Shown one piece after another: positions 8,778-18,025 of a stretch of 64,000 bases of DNA (positions are counted from its first letter, which is position 1; every line of letters begins with the position of its first letter). Both the position numbers and the translations under genes were made by a program. A model generated the notes under the pieces. The model saw only the letters and a program-made list of their open reading frames with translations, was not told where the DNA came from and searched no databases. Source of the stretch: Streptomyces sp. NBC_01549 (GTDB lineage: Bacteria > Actinomycetota > Actinomycetes > Streptomycetales > Streptomycetaceae); assembly GCF_026339955.1 (NCBI RefSeq), contig NZ_JAPEPW010000004.1, forward strand, positions 682,001-746,000, read 5' to 3'.

Positions 8778-9739
8778 CTACCCTTCCAGGCCCCGCCGCG
8801 AGGGCGAAGACCGGGACTGCCACCGTCCGCCTTTCGAGTCGAAGGAGGCCAGGACATTGCTGACGCCTTGGCGTAGCCGCGACGCAGGAGGTTCTCCATC
8901 AGCGGCGCTGTGGGGGCGGTGGAAGTTGTAGTGGATGTTCCAGATCGCGAGTGCTTCTCGACGCTGGTCTTCGGATAGCCATGTGCGTGCGTAGAGGAAC
9001 TCCTCGGCAAGGATGCGGTTGTATCTCTCCACCTTCCCGTCGTGTCGAGGCGTGTACGGGGTGATCCGCTGGTGGCGTGACCCGAGCAGGGACCGAGCGA
9101 ATGCGTCAGCGCGGTAGCAGGCACCATTGGCGGGCACGACTCGCTCGATGTGGGTGATGCCCCGTCGATGGCGGAATAGAGGTACACGTAGCCGCCGCAC
9201 TCGCTCTTGCCCTTGCGGCGCGCGACTGCCTTTGCCTGTTGACTTCCGCGACCGTGGACACGCCAGCCACCACCGTCGGGGATCCGGCCGGCCTTCTTCA
9301 CGTCGACGTGCACCATGTGGCCGGGCCGTCGAGCAGTGATCGTCCGCGGCTCTCGGTGGGTCTTGCCGTTGGGGTCGATGAACTTCCGTCGGTTCAGACC
9401 GAGGACGGCCAGGTGGCGGGTGACCGTGCGGCGCGAAATCACCATCCCGTCGACGGTGAGCTCGCGGGCGATGCGAGTGGCCGAGCACTTGTGGGCACGC
9501 CGCATCTCCTCAATGCGTGTGACCACGTCGACTGGTGTCGCACTTGGCTGATGATGCGGCGTCGAGCTTCGATCAATCAACCCGAGTTCGCCATGTCGCC
9601 GGTGCCGGTTTATCCACTTCGACGCCGTTGCTCGGGAAATCCCCATCTCTGCGGCTACATGCGCGATCGGACGAGTCTTGCAACGCTCGATCAATCGGCG
9701 GCGACCCTCCACGGACACCGGTGCGTTCGCGTGGGTCAT
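8778..9739 (-). mobile_element. IS481-family transposase, inactivated
   Basis: Starts MTHANAPVSVEGRRRLIERC at 9739. An N-terminal helix-turn-helix (IAHVAAEMGISRATASKWIN) and the first catalytic segment (MVHVDVKKAGRI) are in one frame. Near 9150 the frame breaks: SAIDG is followed directly by GITHIERVV in another frame, while intact relatives have ~33 residues between. The second catalytic Asp, normally in VTDNGACYR, reads VPANGACYR. The last motif KVERYNRI...FHRPHSA is present. The deletion, frameshift and lost Asp make it non-functional. Terminal inverted repeats were not identified. Confidence 0.85.
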
Positions 9740-10039
9740 GGTGTGGTCGAGGCTGTACGGGACGCGTGGTGCCGTGCGCCAGTGACGATGAGTGAGACGT
9801 TCTGCGAGGCCCCGGATGAAGGTCGCGGGTTCAAGTGGACTCGACGGGTTCGAAGCGGACGGTGTTCGCGCCGACCCGGTGCTTTCAGGGGTTGCCCAAC
9901 TCTGGCTCGATGCTGGCCATTTTGTGCACCCGGACTTGCCCACGCCTTGACGATCCGTTTCCTGCACGTTCAGCCAGCCGCCTGTGCCTGCGTTGTGTGC
10001 CGTCCCTAAGGTCCCTGAGTGTTTCGGAAGAAGGGGCTC

Positions 10040-10981
10040 ATGGACACACCTCTCGCAGTTCAGGCTCGCGGGATCACCAAGTGTTTCGGTGACGTCGTGG
10101 CACTCGACGGCGTCGATCTGGACGTGGCGCAGGGCCAGATCCACGGCCTGGTCGGACCGAACGGCGCCGGCAAGACGACGCTGCTCGGTCTCCTGCTGGG
10201 CCTGGCCGTCGCCGACAGCGGCCACCTCGAGATCCTGGGCACGCCGCTCAGGCGCGCGCTCGCCGCTCCCGACGGCGTCGCCGGCTTCGTGGACGGGCCC
10301 GGCCTCTACCCCTCGCTCACCGCCCGGCAGAACCTCGCCGCGCTGGCCGCTCTGCGAGGCCACGACGCGCGGACAGCGGGAGTCGACGACGTGCTCGACC
10401 AGGTCGGGCTCACCGATGTCGCCGACGACCAGGCCCGCGGCTTCTCCCTCGGCATGCGTCAGCGGCTCGGGCTCGCCGCCGCCCTGCTCACCAAGCCCCG
10501 GCTGCTCGTGCTCGACGAACCGTCCAACGGCCTCGACCCGGCCGGCAAAAAACACGTACACGGTGTCCTCACCAGGCTCGCGGCGGAGGGAACCAGCGTC
10601 GTGCTCTCCAGCCACCGCATGGACGACCTCCAGGCACTGTGCTCCGAGGCCACCATCGTTGCCACGGGACGGGTCGTCTTCTCCGGCCCGCTGAGCAAGC
10701 TGGCCGCCGAGAACCGTGCACTCGACTACCGGCTGCTCACCTCCGACCCGCAGGCGGCCCGTCAACTGGCCCTCGACACGGCCGGAATCCGGATCGTCGA
10801 CGACATCGGGGCACGGCACGACGCCGAGGCGCTCGTCGTACGTGCGCCGGTGCCCGCCCTCGATGAACTGGTCGTGCGGCTCGTGCAGGCGGGCATCGCG
10901 TTGCGCGAGTTCGCCCCCCTGGTGTCGCCGCTCGAAGCCGCGTTCCTCGCCCTCACCGAGCAGAAGGAGAACGGCCGGTGA
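10040..10981 (+). CDS. ABC-2 type transporter ATP-binding protein
   Basis: A 313-residue ATPase starting MDTPLAVQARGITKCFGDVV, with purine-rich GGAAGAAGGGG just upstream. Motifs: Walker A GPNGAGKTT, signature FSLGMRQRLG, Walker B LLVLDEPSNGLDPAGK, switch SSHRMDDL. Residues ~215-313 form the regulatory tail typical of drug-exporter/Nod-type ATPases. It overlaps the permease gene by 4 bases (GTGA), and the phosphoesterase gene follows 4 bases after that, so the three are one transcriptional unit. The 280 bases upstream contain no clear gene. Confidence 0.92.
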   Translation: MDTPLAVQARGITKCFGDVVALDGVDLDVAQGQIHGLVGPNGAGKTTLLGLLLGLAVADSGHLEILGTPLRRALAAPDGVAGFVDGPGLYPSLTARQNLAALAALRGHDARTAGVDDVLDQVGLTDVADDQARGFSLGMRQRLGLAAALLTKPRLLVLDEPSNGLDPAGKKHVHGVLTRLAAEGTSVVLSSHRMDDLQALCSEATIVATGRVVFSGPLSKLAAENRALDYRLLTSDPQAARQLALDTAGIRIVDDIGARHDAEALVVRAPVPALDELVVRLVQAGIALREFAPLVSPLEAAFLALTEQKENGR

Positions 10982-12333
10982 CCGCGACCATCGCCGACGA
11001 CAACATTGCCGCAGCCCGCCGCGTCTCCGTTCCGCGCGCCTACCGCTTCGAGCTGGTCAAGCTGGTCTCGCAATGGCGGATCCGCCTGCTGGTCCTCGCC
11101 TGCTGGATCGCGCCGGCGCTCTTCGTCGCCGCGGTGAGCCAGCAGAGCACACTCCCCTCCGACACCCTCTTCGGCCGCTGGATGCACACCACCGGGTGGG
11201 CCGGAACGCTGGTGATGCTCGGCTTCGCGGGCACCTGGGCGCTCCCGCTGCTGACCTCGGTGGTCGCCGGCGACGTGTTCGCCTCCGAGGACCGGCTCGG
11301 CACCTGGCGCCATCTGCTCGTGGCGGTCCGCTCACCCAGGCGGATCTTCGCCGCGAAGGCACTGGCCAGCCTCACCGTCATCCTGCTGCTCGTGGCCGGA
11401 CTGGCCGCATCCAGCACGGCCGGCGGGATCGTAGCGGTCGGCAACCAGCCGCTGGCAGGCCTCGACGGCCACCTGCTGAGCCCGGCGGACGCCGCCGGCA
11501 AGGTCCTGCTCGCCTGGATCTGCGTACTCGCCCCGACCCTGGCCCTCGCCGCGATCGGACTGCTCGGGTCCGTCACGCTGGGGCGGTCCCCGATCGGACT
11601 GTTGCTGCCCGCGCTCGTCGCGCTCGCGATGCAGCTCGCCCAGATGATGCCGCTGCCCGTCGCCGTACGCCTCGCCCTGCCCAGCTACGCCTTCATCGCC
11701 TGGAACGGTCTGTTCACCAGCCCCATGCAGCTCGGCCCGCTCCTGATCGGCATCGGGGTCAGCCTGCTGTGGGCCGTGACCGCGACAGCGCTGGCCTACG
11801 TGCTTTTCCTGCGGCGCGACTTCACCAACCCGACCTACGACGGCTCGGGGCGCCGCGCGGTCATCGCCGCAGGCCTGCCGCTCGCCGGGCTGGTCGCCGT
11901 CACGGTCGCGGTGCTCGCCTCGGCGAGCGGGGCCTCGGGCTCCGGGATCGAGCAGGACAAAGTGCAGCGCTCGGTCGCCACGGCGTTCGCCCACCTCTAT
12001 CGCCTGCAAACCGAGCAGCTCAACCGCCCTGCCGTCACAGAAGCGCAGTTGAAGGCCACGGCGACGTGCGACAAGGGCAGCGTCAAGGTCGCCGCCGAGG
12101 GGCCGGGCAACGACTGGCGCTGCGTCGTGTCCTGGCATCTGCCCGGCATCGAGGTCGTGGGGACGGCGATCTATCAGCTCGACCTCACACCTGACGGTCG
12201 TTACATGGCCGACGGCGACGGACCGAAGGAAGTCAACGGCTACTTCCTGGTCCGCACCCCGACCGGGGACGCACCCAACCCGCTGTGGCAGTTCGACGGC
12301 AACGTCGACCTGCTCGCCACCCCGAAGGGATAA
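10978..12333 (+). CDS. ABC-2 permease with C-terminal extracytoplasmic domain
   Basis: A 451-residue protein with about six membrane spans in the first ~310 residues (for example LLVLACWIAPALFVAA, TLVMLGFAGTWALPLL, LLVAGLAASSTAGGIVA, GLVAVTVAVLASASG). A soluble C-terminal domain of ~135 residues with two cysteines (TATCDKGS, DWRCVVSW) ends in TPDGRYMADGDGP. ABC-2 permeases usually end after the last span, so this tail, probably outside the membrane, is an addition. It may interact with the secreted phosphoesterase encoded next. GTG start, overlapping the ATPase stop. Confidence 0.82.
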   Translation: MTATIADDNIAAARRVSVPRAYRFELVKLVSQWRIRLLVLACWIAPALFVAAVSQQSTLPSDTLFGRWMHTTGWAGTLVMLGFAGTWALPLLTSVVAGDVFASEDRLGTWRHLLVAVRSPRRIFAAKALASLTVILLLVAGLAASSTAGGIVAVGNQPLAGLDGHLLSPADAAGKVLLAWICVLAPTLALAAIGLLGSVTLGRSPIGLLLPALVALAMQLAQMMPLPVAVRLALPSYAFIAWNGLFTSPMQLGPLLIGIGVSLLWAVTATALAYVLFLRRDFTNPTYDGSGRRAVIAAGLPLAGLVAVTVAVLASASGASGSGIEQDKVQRSVATAFAHLYRLQTEQLNRPAVTEAQLKATATCDKGSVKVAAEGPGNDWRCVVSWHLPGIEVVGTAIYQLDLTPDGRYMADGDGPKEVNGYFLVRTPTGDAPNPLWQFDGNVDLLATPKG

Positions 12334-12337
12334 CTCC

Positions 12338-15091
12338 ATGCAGGTAGCACGGCAACGTCGGAGCAACGAGAAGGAACAGATCAACCTCTTTGGCAGACGC
12401 GTCGGCCGCCGGAGCACTCTGGTAGCGGCGGGCATCGCTGTGGCCCTCGCCGTCACGGGCACCGCTGTTGCCTCGACGAGCCAGTTCGCCACCCAGCAGG
12501 TCGGCCAAGTCACCGCCAACGGTCAGGTCATCTCGAGCGACCAGTACATCGCCCCGTACGGCAGCCGCACCGTCATCAACAACGGCAAGATCATGTCGTC
12601 CTCGGTCAGCCCGGACGGCAGCCATCTCGCGGCCTCGATCACCGACGGTGACGCGTCGCTGGTCGTCATGGACCTCAAGACCGGGCAGGTGAAGCAGCGC
12701 GTCGGCACCGCCTCGACGGACGACCTGCGCATCCCGAGCGGCGCCGTCGGCCAGGAGGGCCCGACGTACTCGCCCGACGGTTCGCAGCTGTGGCTGGGCC
12801 AGAGCGACGGCTACACCAAGTTCACCGTGAACCCGGACGGCACCCTCGCCAGCCCGACGGCCATCCCGATCCCGGCCGACGGCTCCAAGCACGCACTCGT
12901 GGGTGCCGCGGTGTTCTCGGCCGACGGCTCCACCGTGTACTGCGCGGTCAACGGCCAGAACCGGGTGGCCGCCATCGACGCGGCGACCGGGACCATCAAG
13001 CAGAGCTGGGCCGTTGGCAACGCACCCCGTGGCATCGCCATGGCCGGCAACAAGCTCTACGTCAGCAACGAGGGCGGGCGTCCGGCCAAGGCCGGCGACA
13101 CCACGATCAACTCCTACGGTACCCAGGTTCCGGCCAACCCGGAGACCGGTGCTACCACCACCGGCACGGTCAGTGTCATCGACCTGGCCGACCCGACCGC
13201 AGCCGTCGGGAGCATCGACGTCGGTCTGCACCCGACAGCCCTGTACGCCAAGAACGGGGCGGTGTTCGTCACCAACACCGCCGACAACAATGTGTCGGTC
13301 ATCGACACCCGCAAGAACAAGGTCGTGCAGACCATCGCCACCCAGCCGTGGCCGGAGGCGTCGGTGGGCTACGAGCCCGACGCGGTGACGCTCACCGACG
13401 ACGGTCGTCTGCTGGTGACGCTCGGCCGCGCCAACGCCGTCGCCGTCTACCGGTACAAGTCCCCGCAGGAGCCGACCAGTTACGTCGGCCTGCTCCCGAC
13501 GGACTACTTCCCCGCGGAGATCACCACCGTGGGCAAGAAGGTGGTCGTCTCCAACACCCGTGGCATCGACGCCCGCCGCCCCACCAGCAAGGCCGGGCAC
13601 GGCACCCACGACACGACGTCGAGCCTGACGCAGTTCACGCTGCCGGACGACAGCGTCATCAGGTCCCAGACGGGCAAGGTCTTCCAACAGAACGGCTGGA
13701 CCCGCGGCTCGGTCTCGCTGGCCCATGGGAAGGGCAACCAGAGGCCGGTGCCGGTCCCGGCGCGGCTCGGCGCTCCCTCGACGATCAAGCACGTCTTCAT
13801 GATCGTCAAGGAGAACCGGACCTACGACCAGGTCTTCGGTGACATGCCGCAGGGCAACGGCGACCCGTCGGTGACGCAGTTCGGCGAGAACGTGACGCCG
13901 AACCAGCACGCGCTGGCTTCGCAGTTCGGGCTGTACGACAACACGTACGACATCGGCACGAACTCCGCTGAGGGTCACAACTGGTTGATGCAGGCCGATG
14001 ACCCGGAGTACACCGAGTCCTCGGCCGGTGAGTACACGCGCAGCTACGACACCGAGGACGACGCTCTCGGCCACCAGAAGTCCGGCTTCATCTGGACCGG
14101 TGCGCAGGCGGCTGGGAAGTCCGTCAAGGACTTCGGTGAGTTCCAGTCGTTCGAGAGCAAGCCGGCCGGCGCGTCCTGGCAGAACCTTTACTGCGACACC
14201 AAGAACATGGAGGCGACCGGGCAGGACACCGCCTACCCCATTCAAACGGGCTCGGCGATCCCATCGCTCAACAAGGTGTCGGTGCCCGGCTTCCCGCTGT
14301 TCGACACCAGCATCCCGGACATCTACAAGGAGCAGATCTGGAAGCAGGACTTCGAGAAGAACGGTCCGGCGAACCTGAACATGTTCTGGCTCTCCAACGA
14401 CCACACCGGTGGTCCGGCGAACGCGGCCGCTCAGGTCGCGGACAACGACCTCGCGGTCGGCCGGATGGTTGACGAGATCTCGCACAGCAAGTACTGGAAG
14501 GACTCCGCGATCTTCGTCGTCGAGGACGACTCCCAGGCCGGCCTCGACCACGTCGACGGCCACCGTGCCCCGATCCAGATCATCAGCCCCTGGGCCCAGC
14601 ACGGCACCGTCGACAGCCGCTACTACTCGCAGATCACGATGATCCGGACCATCGAGCAGATCCTCGGGATCCACCCGATGAACCAGAAGGACAGCGCGGC
14701 CAGCCCGATGCGTGGGGCGTTCACCCGGCACGCCGACTTCACGCCGTTCAAGGTGCTGCCCAACCGGACCTCGCTGACCGACGGCCTGAAGACCCCGCCT
14801 GCCTGCGGCCTGGACACCCCGGCGCCGCAGGACCCCAGCGCAGCGGCCGTGCCCTCGGCAAAGGTGCCGGCCAGCAAGCGGGCACTCGCGGCGAAGTGGG
14901 AGGAGTGGAAGTCGCACCAGCGGCTGACCGGGCCGGGCGCCATTCCCGACTTCGCGAACCCCGCACAGATGAACCACTTCACGTGGTACCAGACACACGA
15001 GTGGACGAAGCCCTACCCCGGCGAGAACAAGATCTTCGCGCCCAAGGACGTCCCGGGCGCCTACATCCCCTCGTCGGAGTCCGACGGCTGA
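12338..15091 (+). CDS. YncE beta-propeller / phosphoesterase fusion, exported
   Basis: A 917-residue two-part protein. Residues 1-45 hold a membrane or export signal (RRVGRRSTLVAAGIAVALAV). Residues ~55-470 are a YncE-like beta-propeller with repeated SPDGS, NRVAAIDAATG, SVIDLADP and NNVSVIDTRKNK motifs. Residues ~480-800 are a phosphoesterase/alkaline-phosphatase-superfamily domain: HVFMIVKENRTYDQVFGDMP (metal-binding E/N and nucleophile region), SAEGHNWLMQADDPE, WLSNDHTGG, VVEDDSQAGLDHVDGHRAP. Such fusions act outside the membrane on phosphoesters, but their exact substrates are mostly unknown. Third gene of the operon; an AAGGGA site and ATG at 12338 fix the start. A strong hairpin follows. 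Confidence 0.88.
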   Translation: MQVARQRRSNEKEQINLFGRRVGRRSTLVAAGIAVALAVTGTAVASTSQFATQQVGQVTANGQVISSDQYIAPYGSRTVINNGKIMSSSVSPDGSHLAASITDGDASLVVMDLKTGQVKQRVGTASTDDLRIPSGAVGQEGPTYSPDGSQLWLGQSDGYTKFTVNPDGTLASPTAIPIPADGSKHALVGAAVFSADGSTVYCAVNGQNRVAAIDAATGTIKQSWAVGNAPRGIAMAGNKLYVSNEGGRPAKAGDTTINSYGTQVPANPETGATTTGTVSVIDLADPTAAVGSIDVGLHPTALYAKNGAVFVTNTADNNVSVIDTRKNKVVQTIATQPWPEASVGYEPDAVTLTDDGRLLVTLGRANAVAVYRYKSPQEPTSYVGLLPTDYFPAEITTVGKKVVVSNTRGIDARRPTSKAGHGTHDTTSSLTQFTLPDDSVIRSQTGKVFQQNGWTRGSVSLAHGKGNQRPVPVPARLGAPSTIKHVFMIVKENRTYDQVFGDMPQGNGDPSVTQFGENVTPNQHALASQFGLYDNTYDIGTNSAEGHNWLMQADDPEYTESSAGEYTRSYDTEDDALGHQKSGFIWTGAQAAGKSVKDFGEFQSFESKPAGASWQNLYCDTKNMEATGQDTAYPIQTGSAIPSLNKVSVPGFPLFDTSIPDIYKEQIWKQDFEKNGPANLNMFWLSNDHTGGPANAAAQVADNDLAVGRMVDEISHSKYWKDSAIFVVEDDSQAGLDHVDGHRAPIQIISPWAQHGTVDSRYYSQITMIRTIEQILGIHPMNQKDSAASPMRGAFTRHADFTPFKVLPNRTSLTDGLKTPPACGLDTPAPQDPSAAAVPSAKVPASKRALAAKWEEWKSHQRLTGPGAIPDFANPAQMNHFTWYQTHEWTKPYPGENKIFAPKDVPGAYIPSSESDG

Positions 15092-15108
15092 CGCAGGCTC
15101 ACCTCGTC

Positions 15109-15150
15109 AAGGGCCCCCTGTGCGGCGTCACCGCCGTCCAGGGGCCCCTT
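15109..15150 (+). terminator. Hairpin terminator after the phosphoesterase operon
   Basis: AAGGGCCCCCTG pairs with CAGGGGCCCCTT (11 of 12 positions), with an inner CGGCG/CGCCG pairing and a 5-base loop. It starts 18 bases after the phosphoesterase stop. The following ~210 bases, to the next gene end, show nothing else. Confidence 0.75.
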
Positions 15151-15361
15151 CCGTCCCCCTGTGCGGCACATACAGGATGCGGACTTGTTGGACCATCGAC
15201 GTCTGCCCAAGCGGAGGACCTGCCCCTGCCGAAAAACTCATACATCTGTTGGCGACGACTGCGCACCGCACTTTGTCGAGAGTAAGGGCAGGCGACGCGC
15301 CCCAGGGGATGGCCTGCTCGATGCCTCAGCACGCATTCGTGGCAGTCGGGCCCGCGCAGCC

Positions 15362-16108
15362 TCACATCCGGGATCTCAGCACGTCGACCTCACAGCCCGG
15401 CGCGAACGGGTCGAAGCCGTGCTCGATCAGCCAGCGAACCACCAGCAGGCTTCGCAACGACCACCACGCGTGGATCACGTCGAGGTCGATGTCGGTGCCA
15501 TAGCCGGCGACGACGTCGTCGAGGTGCTCCTCGTGTCCGAGCGTGAAGGTGGCGAGGTCGTACAGGGCATCACCCTGGCCCGCCTCGGACCAGTCGATGA
15601 TGCCCGTTACCTCGTCGCCGTCGACGAAGACGTGCGCGATCTGCAGGTCGCCGTGCGTGAACGCCGGAGTCCACGGCCGGAGCGCGGCCTCGGCGACCTG
15701 GCGGTTGCGGGTGACCAGATCAGCGGGCAGGACACCGTTCGTCACGAGCAACTCGCACTCGTCGTCGAGTTCCGCCGCCAGCGCGACGATGCTCCGGCCG
15801 GCCCGGCCCGGCAGGGGCGGCAGGGGCGCGTCGTGCAGCTTCCGGATGGCGGCGCCCGCCGCAGCCCACGCCGCAGGCGACCCGGTCGACGGCCCGCCGA
15901 GGCGCCCAAGCGTCGTCCCCGGGAGTGCGGCGATCGCGAGCACGGGCGGCTTGCGCCACAGAACCTCCGGGGTCGGGACCGGCGCGAGGGACATCGCCTC
16001 GACCTCGGCGTCGATGCGCGCCTGATCGGCGTCCACCTTCAAGAACACGTCGCCGACGCGCAGAGTCGCGCGCTCGGAATGGGCGACGACGACTTTGACC
16101 TCATCCAT
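15362..16108 (-). CDS. Aminoglycoside phosphotransferase (APH)-family kinase
   Basis: A 248-residue kinase-like protein. N-lobe: SERATLRVGDVFLKVDADQA carries the ATP-binding lysine. C-lobe: FTHGDLQIAHVFVDGDEVTG is the Brenner/catalytic loop (HGDxxxxH instead of the usual HGDxxxxN), and GIIDWSEAGQGDALYDLATF holds the metal-binding Asp. Family members phosphorylate small molecules such as aminoglycosides, macrolides, choline or sugars. The histidine in place of the usual asparagine is a family variation and gives no substrate. It is convergent with the phosphoesterase operon. Start ATG at 16108. Confidence 0.85.
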   Translation of the reverse strand: MDEVKVVVAHSERATLRVGDVFLKVDADQARIDAEVEAMSLAPVPTPEVLWRKPPVLAIAALPGTTLGRLGGPSTGSPAAWAAAGAAIRKLHDAPLPPLPGRAGRSIVALAAELDDECELLVTNGVLPADLVTRNRQVAEAALRPWTPAFTHGDLQIAHVFVDGDEVTGIIDWSEAGQGDALYDLATFTLGHEEHLDDVVAGYGTDIDLDVIHAWWSLRSLLVVRWLIEHGFDPFAPGCEVDVLRSRM

Positions 16109-16239
16109 GGGCGACCAGTATCCCGGGGATCATCGCCGAGTCGCCGGGTTTATCGCGTGCGATTACGCGGCTGACCGCGTCCCGCTACCCGGCGGCCTCG
16201 TGCGCGACACCGACCTCTGACCAGGTCAAGCCCACCACT

Positions 16240-16480
16240 TTTGTTAGGAACCTCGGCCTGGACTGCGAGCCGGAAAGTGTCGTCGAGCAGCGTGTACGTG
16301 CGCTTTTCGCTGTCGAAGGCGGCGATCCGGCCGTCCGTCAGCTTCTGCAGAGCCGCGGCAGCGGCCGGTGGGCGGAGCTTGGCCAGTTCTGCGACCTCCG
16401 CCAAGGAGGTCGCGCCGAGGGCGAGGCCCGCGTAGGCGGCGCGCCGGTCGGTCTGGGCGAGGAGACCGACCAAGTCGCCG
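16240..16480 (-). pseudogene. DUF2087-type regulator, N-terminal fragment
   Basis: Reads DLVGLLAQTDRRAAYAGLAL, then EVAELAKLRPPAAAAALQKL and TYTLLDDTFRLAVQAEV, the winged-helix N-terminal half of ArsR-like/DUF2087 proteins. The C-terminal DUF2087 domain is missing, and after VPNK the sequence becomes unrelated. Truncated relic. Confidence 0.6.
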
Positions 16481-16537
16481 GGGCAGGAGCGTGAGGGGTA
16501 GAGGGGGCGCCGCGCGCGCCCTCTATGGCCCAAGGGC

Positions 16538-16741
16538 TCAATCAACCCGGCCTCCCAGTCGCGGGTTGACCGGTGTGAGAACGCCGAGCCGGTCCTCGAT
16601 CGCCTGGGCTGCGCCCAGGCACAGGTCCTCCCGGAACGCGCGCCCGACGATCTGTACTCCGCAGGGGAGCCCGTCGACCATCCCGGTCGGTATGGCCACG
16701 CCGGGTACGCCCACGAAGCTGGTCACGGTGCACAGACGCAT
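16538..16741 (-). pseudogene. Amidase C-terminal fragment
   Basis: Reads TSFVGVPGVAIPTGMVDGLP, then CGVQIVGRAFREDLCLGAAQAIEDR to a stop at 16538, the C-terminal part of the amidase-signature family (GatA/AtzF type). The catalytic Ser-Ser-Lys core is absent. It ends abruptly at about 16741, where an oppositely oriented TetR fragment begins. Confidence 0.75.
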
Positions 16742-16760
16742 TCCCGACCCGACACGGTCC

Positions 16761-17276
16761 CTACCTGACCTGTCACGCGACTCCAGCTTCCGCACCAAGG
16801 AAGAGATGCTCGTGTTCGCTCTCGGGCACATCAGCGAGCGGATCAGCGAGCGCGTACAGGCCCGCCTCCTCAGGAGCCCGGCCCAGTCGGCCGGCACCGC
16901 CCTGGGCCACGCGGCCACCGAGATCTCATTGCTCCGGGAAGAGCACCGCGCCGAGGCGAGGGTCTGGCTCGCCTTCGTTGCGCAGGCGGCTGTGAGCAAG
17001 GCGCTTGCAGGGACGCTGACGGCGAACTACGCAACCTTGCAGGAGGCGTTCACCCGCCTCATCTCGGAAGCCGGCGACGGCGCCGACCGCGCCGTGCGCC
17101 TCGATCCGCAACTCGAGGCCCGCACCCTCCTCGCCCTCGCGGACGGCCTCACCGTGCACGTCCTCGTCGGCCACCTCACCCCGCACGAAGCACACGACGT
17201 CCTCCACACGCACCTGGCCGGCCTCTGGGACCAACCGATCACGCGCACCCCCTCCCCAGACTCCCCACTTCCGTGA
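16761..17276 (+). pseudogene. TetR-family regulator lacking its DNA-binding domain
   Basis: About 171 residues beginning near LPDLSRDSSFRTKEEMLVFA. This matches the end of a TetR helix-turn-helix (FxSKEEL-like) followed by the helical ligand-binding domain (LLREEHRAEARVWLAFVAQA, LEARTLLALADGLTVHVLVG). The first ~35 residues, including most of the helix-turn-helix and any start codon, are replaced by amidase debris. It may once have controlled the MFS gene at 18026, which has an orphan TetR-like operator. That link is inference. Confidence 0.65.
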
Positions 17277-17540
17277 ACCGCACCAAGTGAGGCGGGAAGC
17301 GACAGGCGAATCGGGCCGCCTGCGATCAGCGTCGGCTGTACCGGGGCGGACAGCACCGACGCCCGGCGGGAGTTCAGGTGTTCACCGCAGAAGTGCCCCA
17401 CAGCAGTTCCAGGGCAGCCTCGCCGATCTCGTCGTCCGCGACCGAGGCCAGCGGCCGGCGTAACCCGTCACGGACATGTCCGCCACGCAAAGCACCAGAT
17501 CAGAACCCATGACGAGCCACCGAGCTATCCATAAGTTCAG

Positions 17541-17750
17541 GCGGCGGAGTTGTGCCATGTCGTGACGATCGCGTTCCGAGGGCTCGTAGCCCTGGTGGAA
17601 GTAGACCTGCTGTTCGGCGGACGAGCACGGGACTGACGTCCCATGGATGGTGCCCGTCACGAAGCATGAGGACGGGTAGGTGAATGGACGCTCGGGTTCG
17701 GGTGACGCCTGCACTGCCGAGCCGTCGTCGGCGAAGACCAGCGGGAGTTC
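17541..17750 (-). pseudogene. Nucleotidyltransferase C-terminal fragment
   Basis: Reads ELPLVFADDGSAVQASPEPE, RPFTYPSSCFVTGTIHGTSV and FHQGYEPSERDRHDMAQLRR, resembling the end of ANT/Lnu-like nucleotidyltransferases, where (F/L)xxGYEPxxxDxxDxxxLRR is conserved. It is joined in frame to a cytochrome P450 piece on its N-terminal side. Beyond it (17382-17540) the frame continues into unrelated sequence. Confidence 0.5.
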
Positions 17751-17895
17751 GAGCTGGTGCAGGGCCCAGGCCAGAGCGCCGGCGGTGGTGTCGTGGCCGG
17801 CGATGAGCAGGGTCATGGTGCGGCTGCGGATCTGCTCGTCGCTCTGGACGGCTTCGCTGGGGTCCGTCGGCGGCCGGGTGATGAACGGGGTGAAT
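17751..17895 (-). pseudogene. Cytochrome P450 I-helix fragment
   Basis: Reads SDEQIRSRTMTLLIAGHDTT and AGALAWALHQL. AGHDTT is the oxygen-activating I-helix motif of P450s. Neither the ExxR nor the heme-cysteine region is present. It is fused directly to the nucleotidyltransferase fragment, an illegitimate junction. Confidence 0.7.
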
Positions 17896-17917
17896 GACTT
17901 TGCGCAGACCCCTAGGC

Positions 17918-17935
17918 GTACCGACTAGTCGGTAC
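17918..17935. promoter_or_regulatory. 18-bp perfect palindrome, probable TetR operator
   Basis: GTACCGACTAGTCGGTAC is a perfect palindrome 90 bases upstream of the MFS gene start. ACCGAC...GTCGGT dyads are typical of TetR-family operators. The nearest TetR gene (16761-17276) has lost its DNA-binding part. Confidence 0.65.
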
Positions 17936-18025
17936 TAGCCTCTGGCCACGCTCTCGGAGCCGGGCGCAGCGCGCTCCCGTCGCCCCGACGCAAACACCCG
18001 GTTTCCGTATCCCAGGAGGAGCCGT

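Noticed and set aside
9820..9850. GCGGGTTCAAGTGGACTCG as a tRNA T-arm
   Set aside because: No matching acceptor, anticodon or D arm around it.
9947..9980. TTGACG as the promoter of the ABC/phosphoesterase operon
   Set aside because: No acceptable -10 box 16-18 bases downstream.
9740..10819. Extension of the IS481 frame into a 684-codon ORF on the minus strand
   Set aside because: The extra N-terminal part is antisense to the ABC ATPase; the transposase proper starts at 9739.
12233..14998. 921-codon open frame antisense to the phosphoesterase gene
   Set aside because: It mirrors the plus-strand gene, is Arg/Val/Gly/His-rich without domains, and arises from high-GC third positions.
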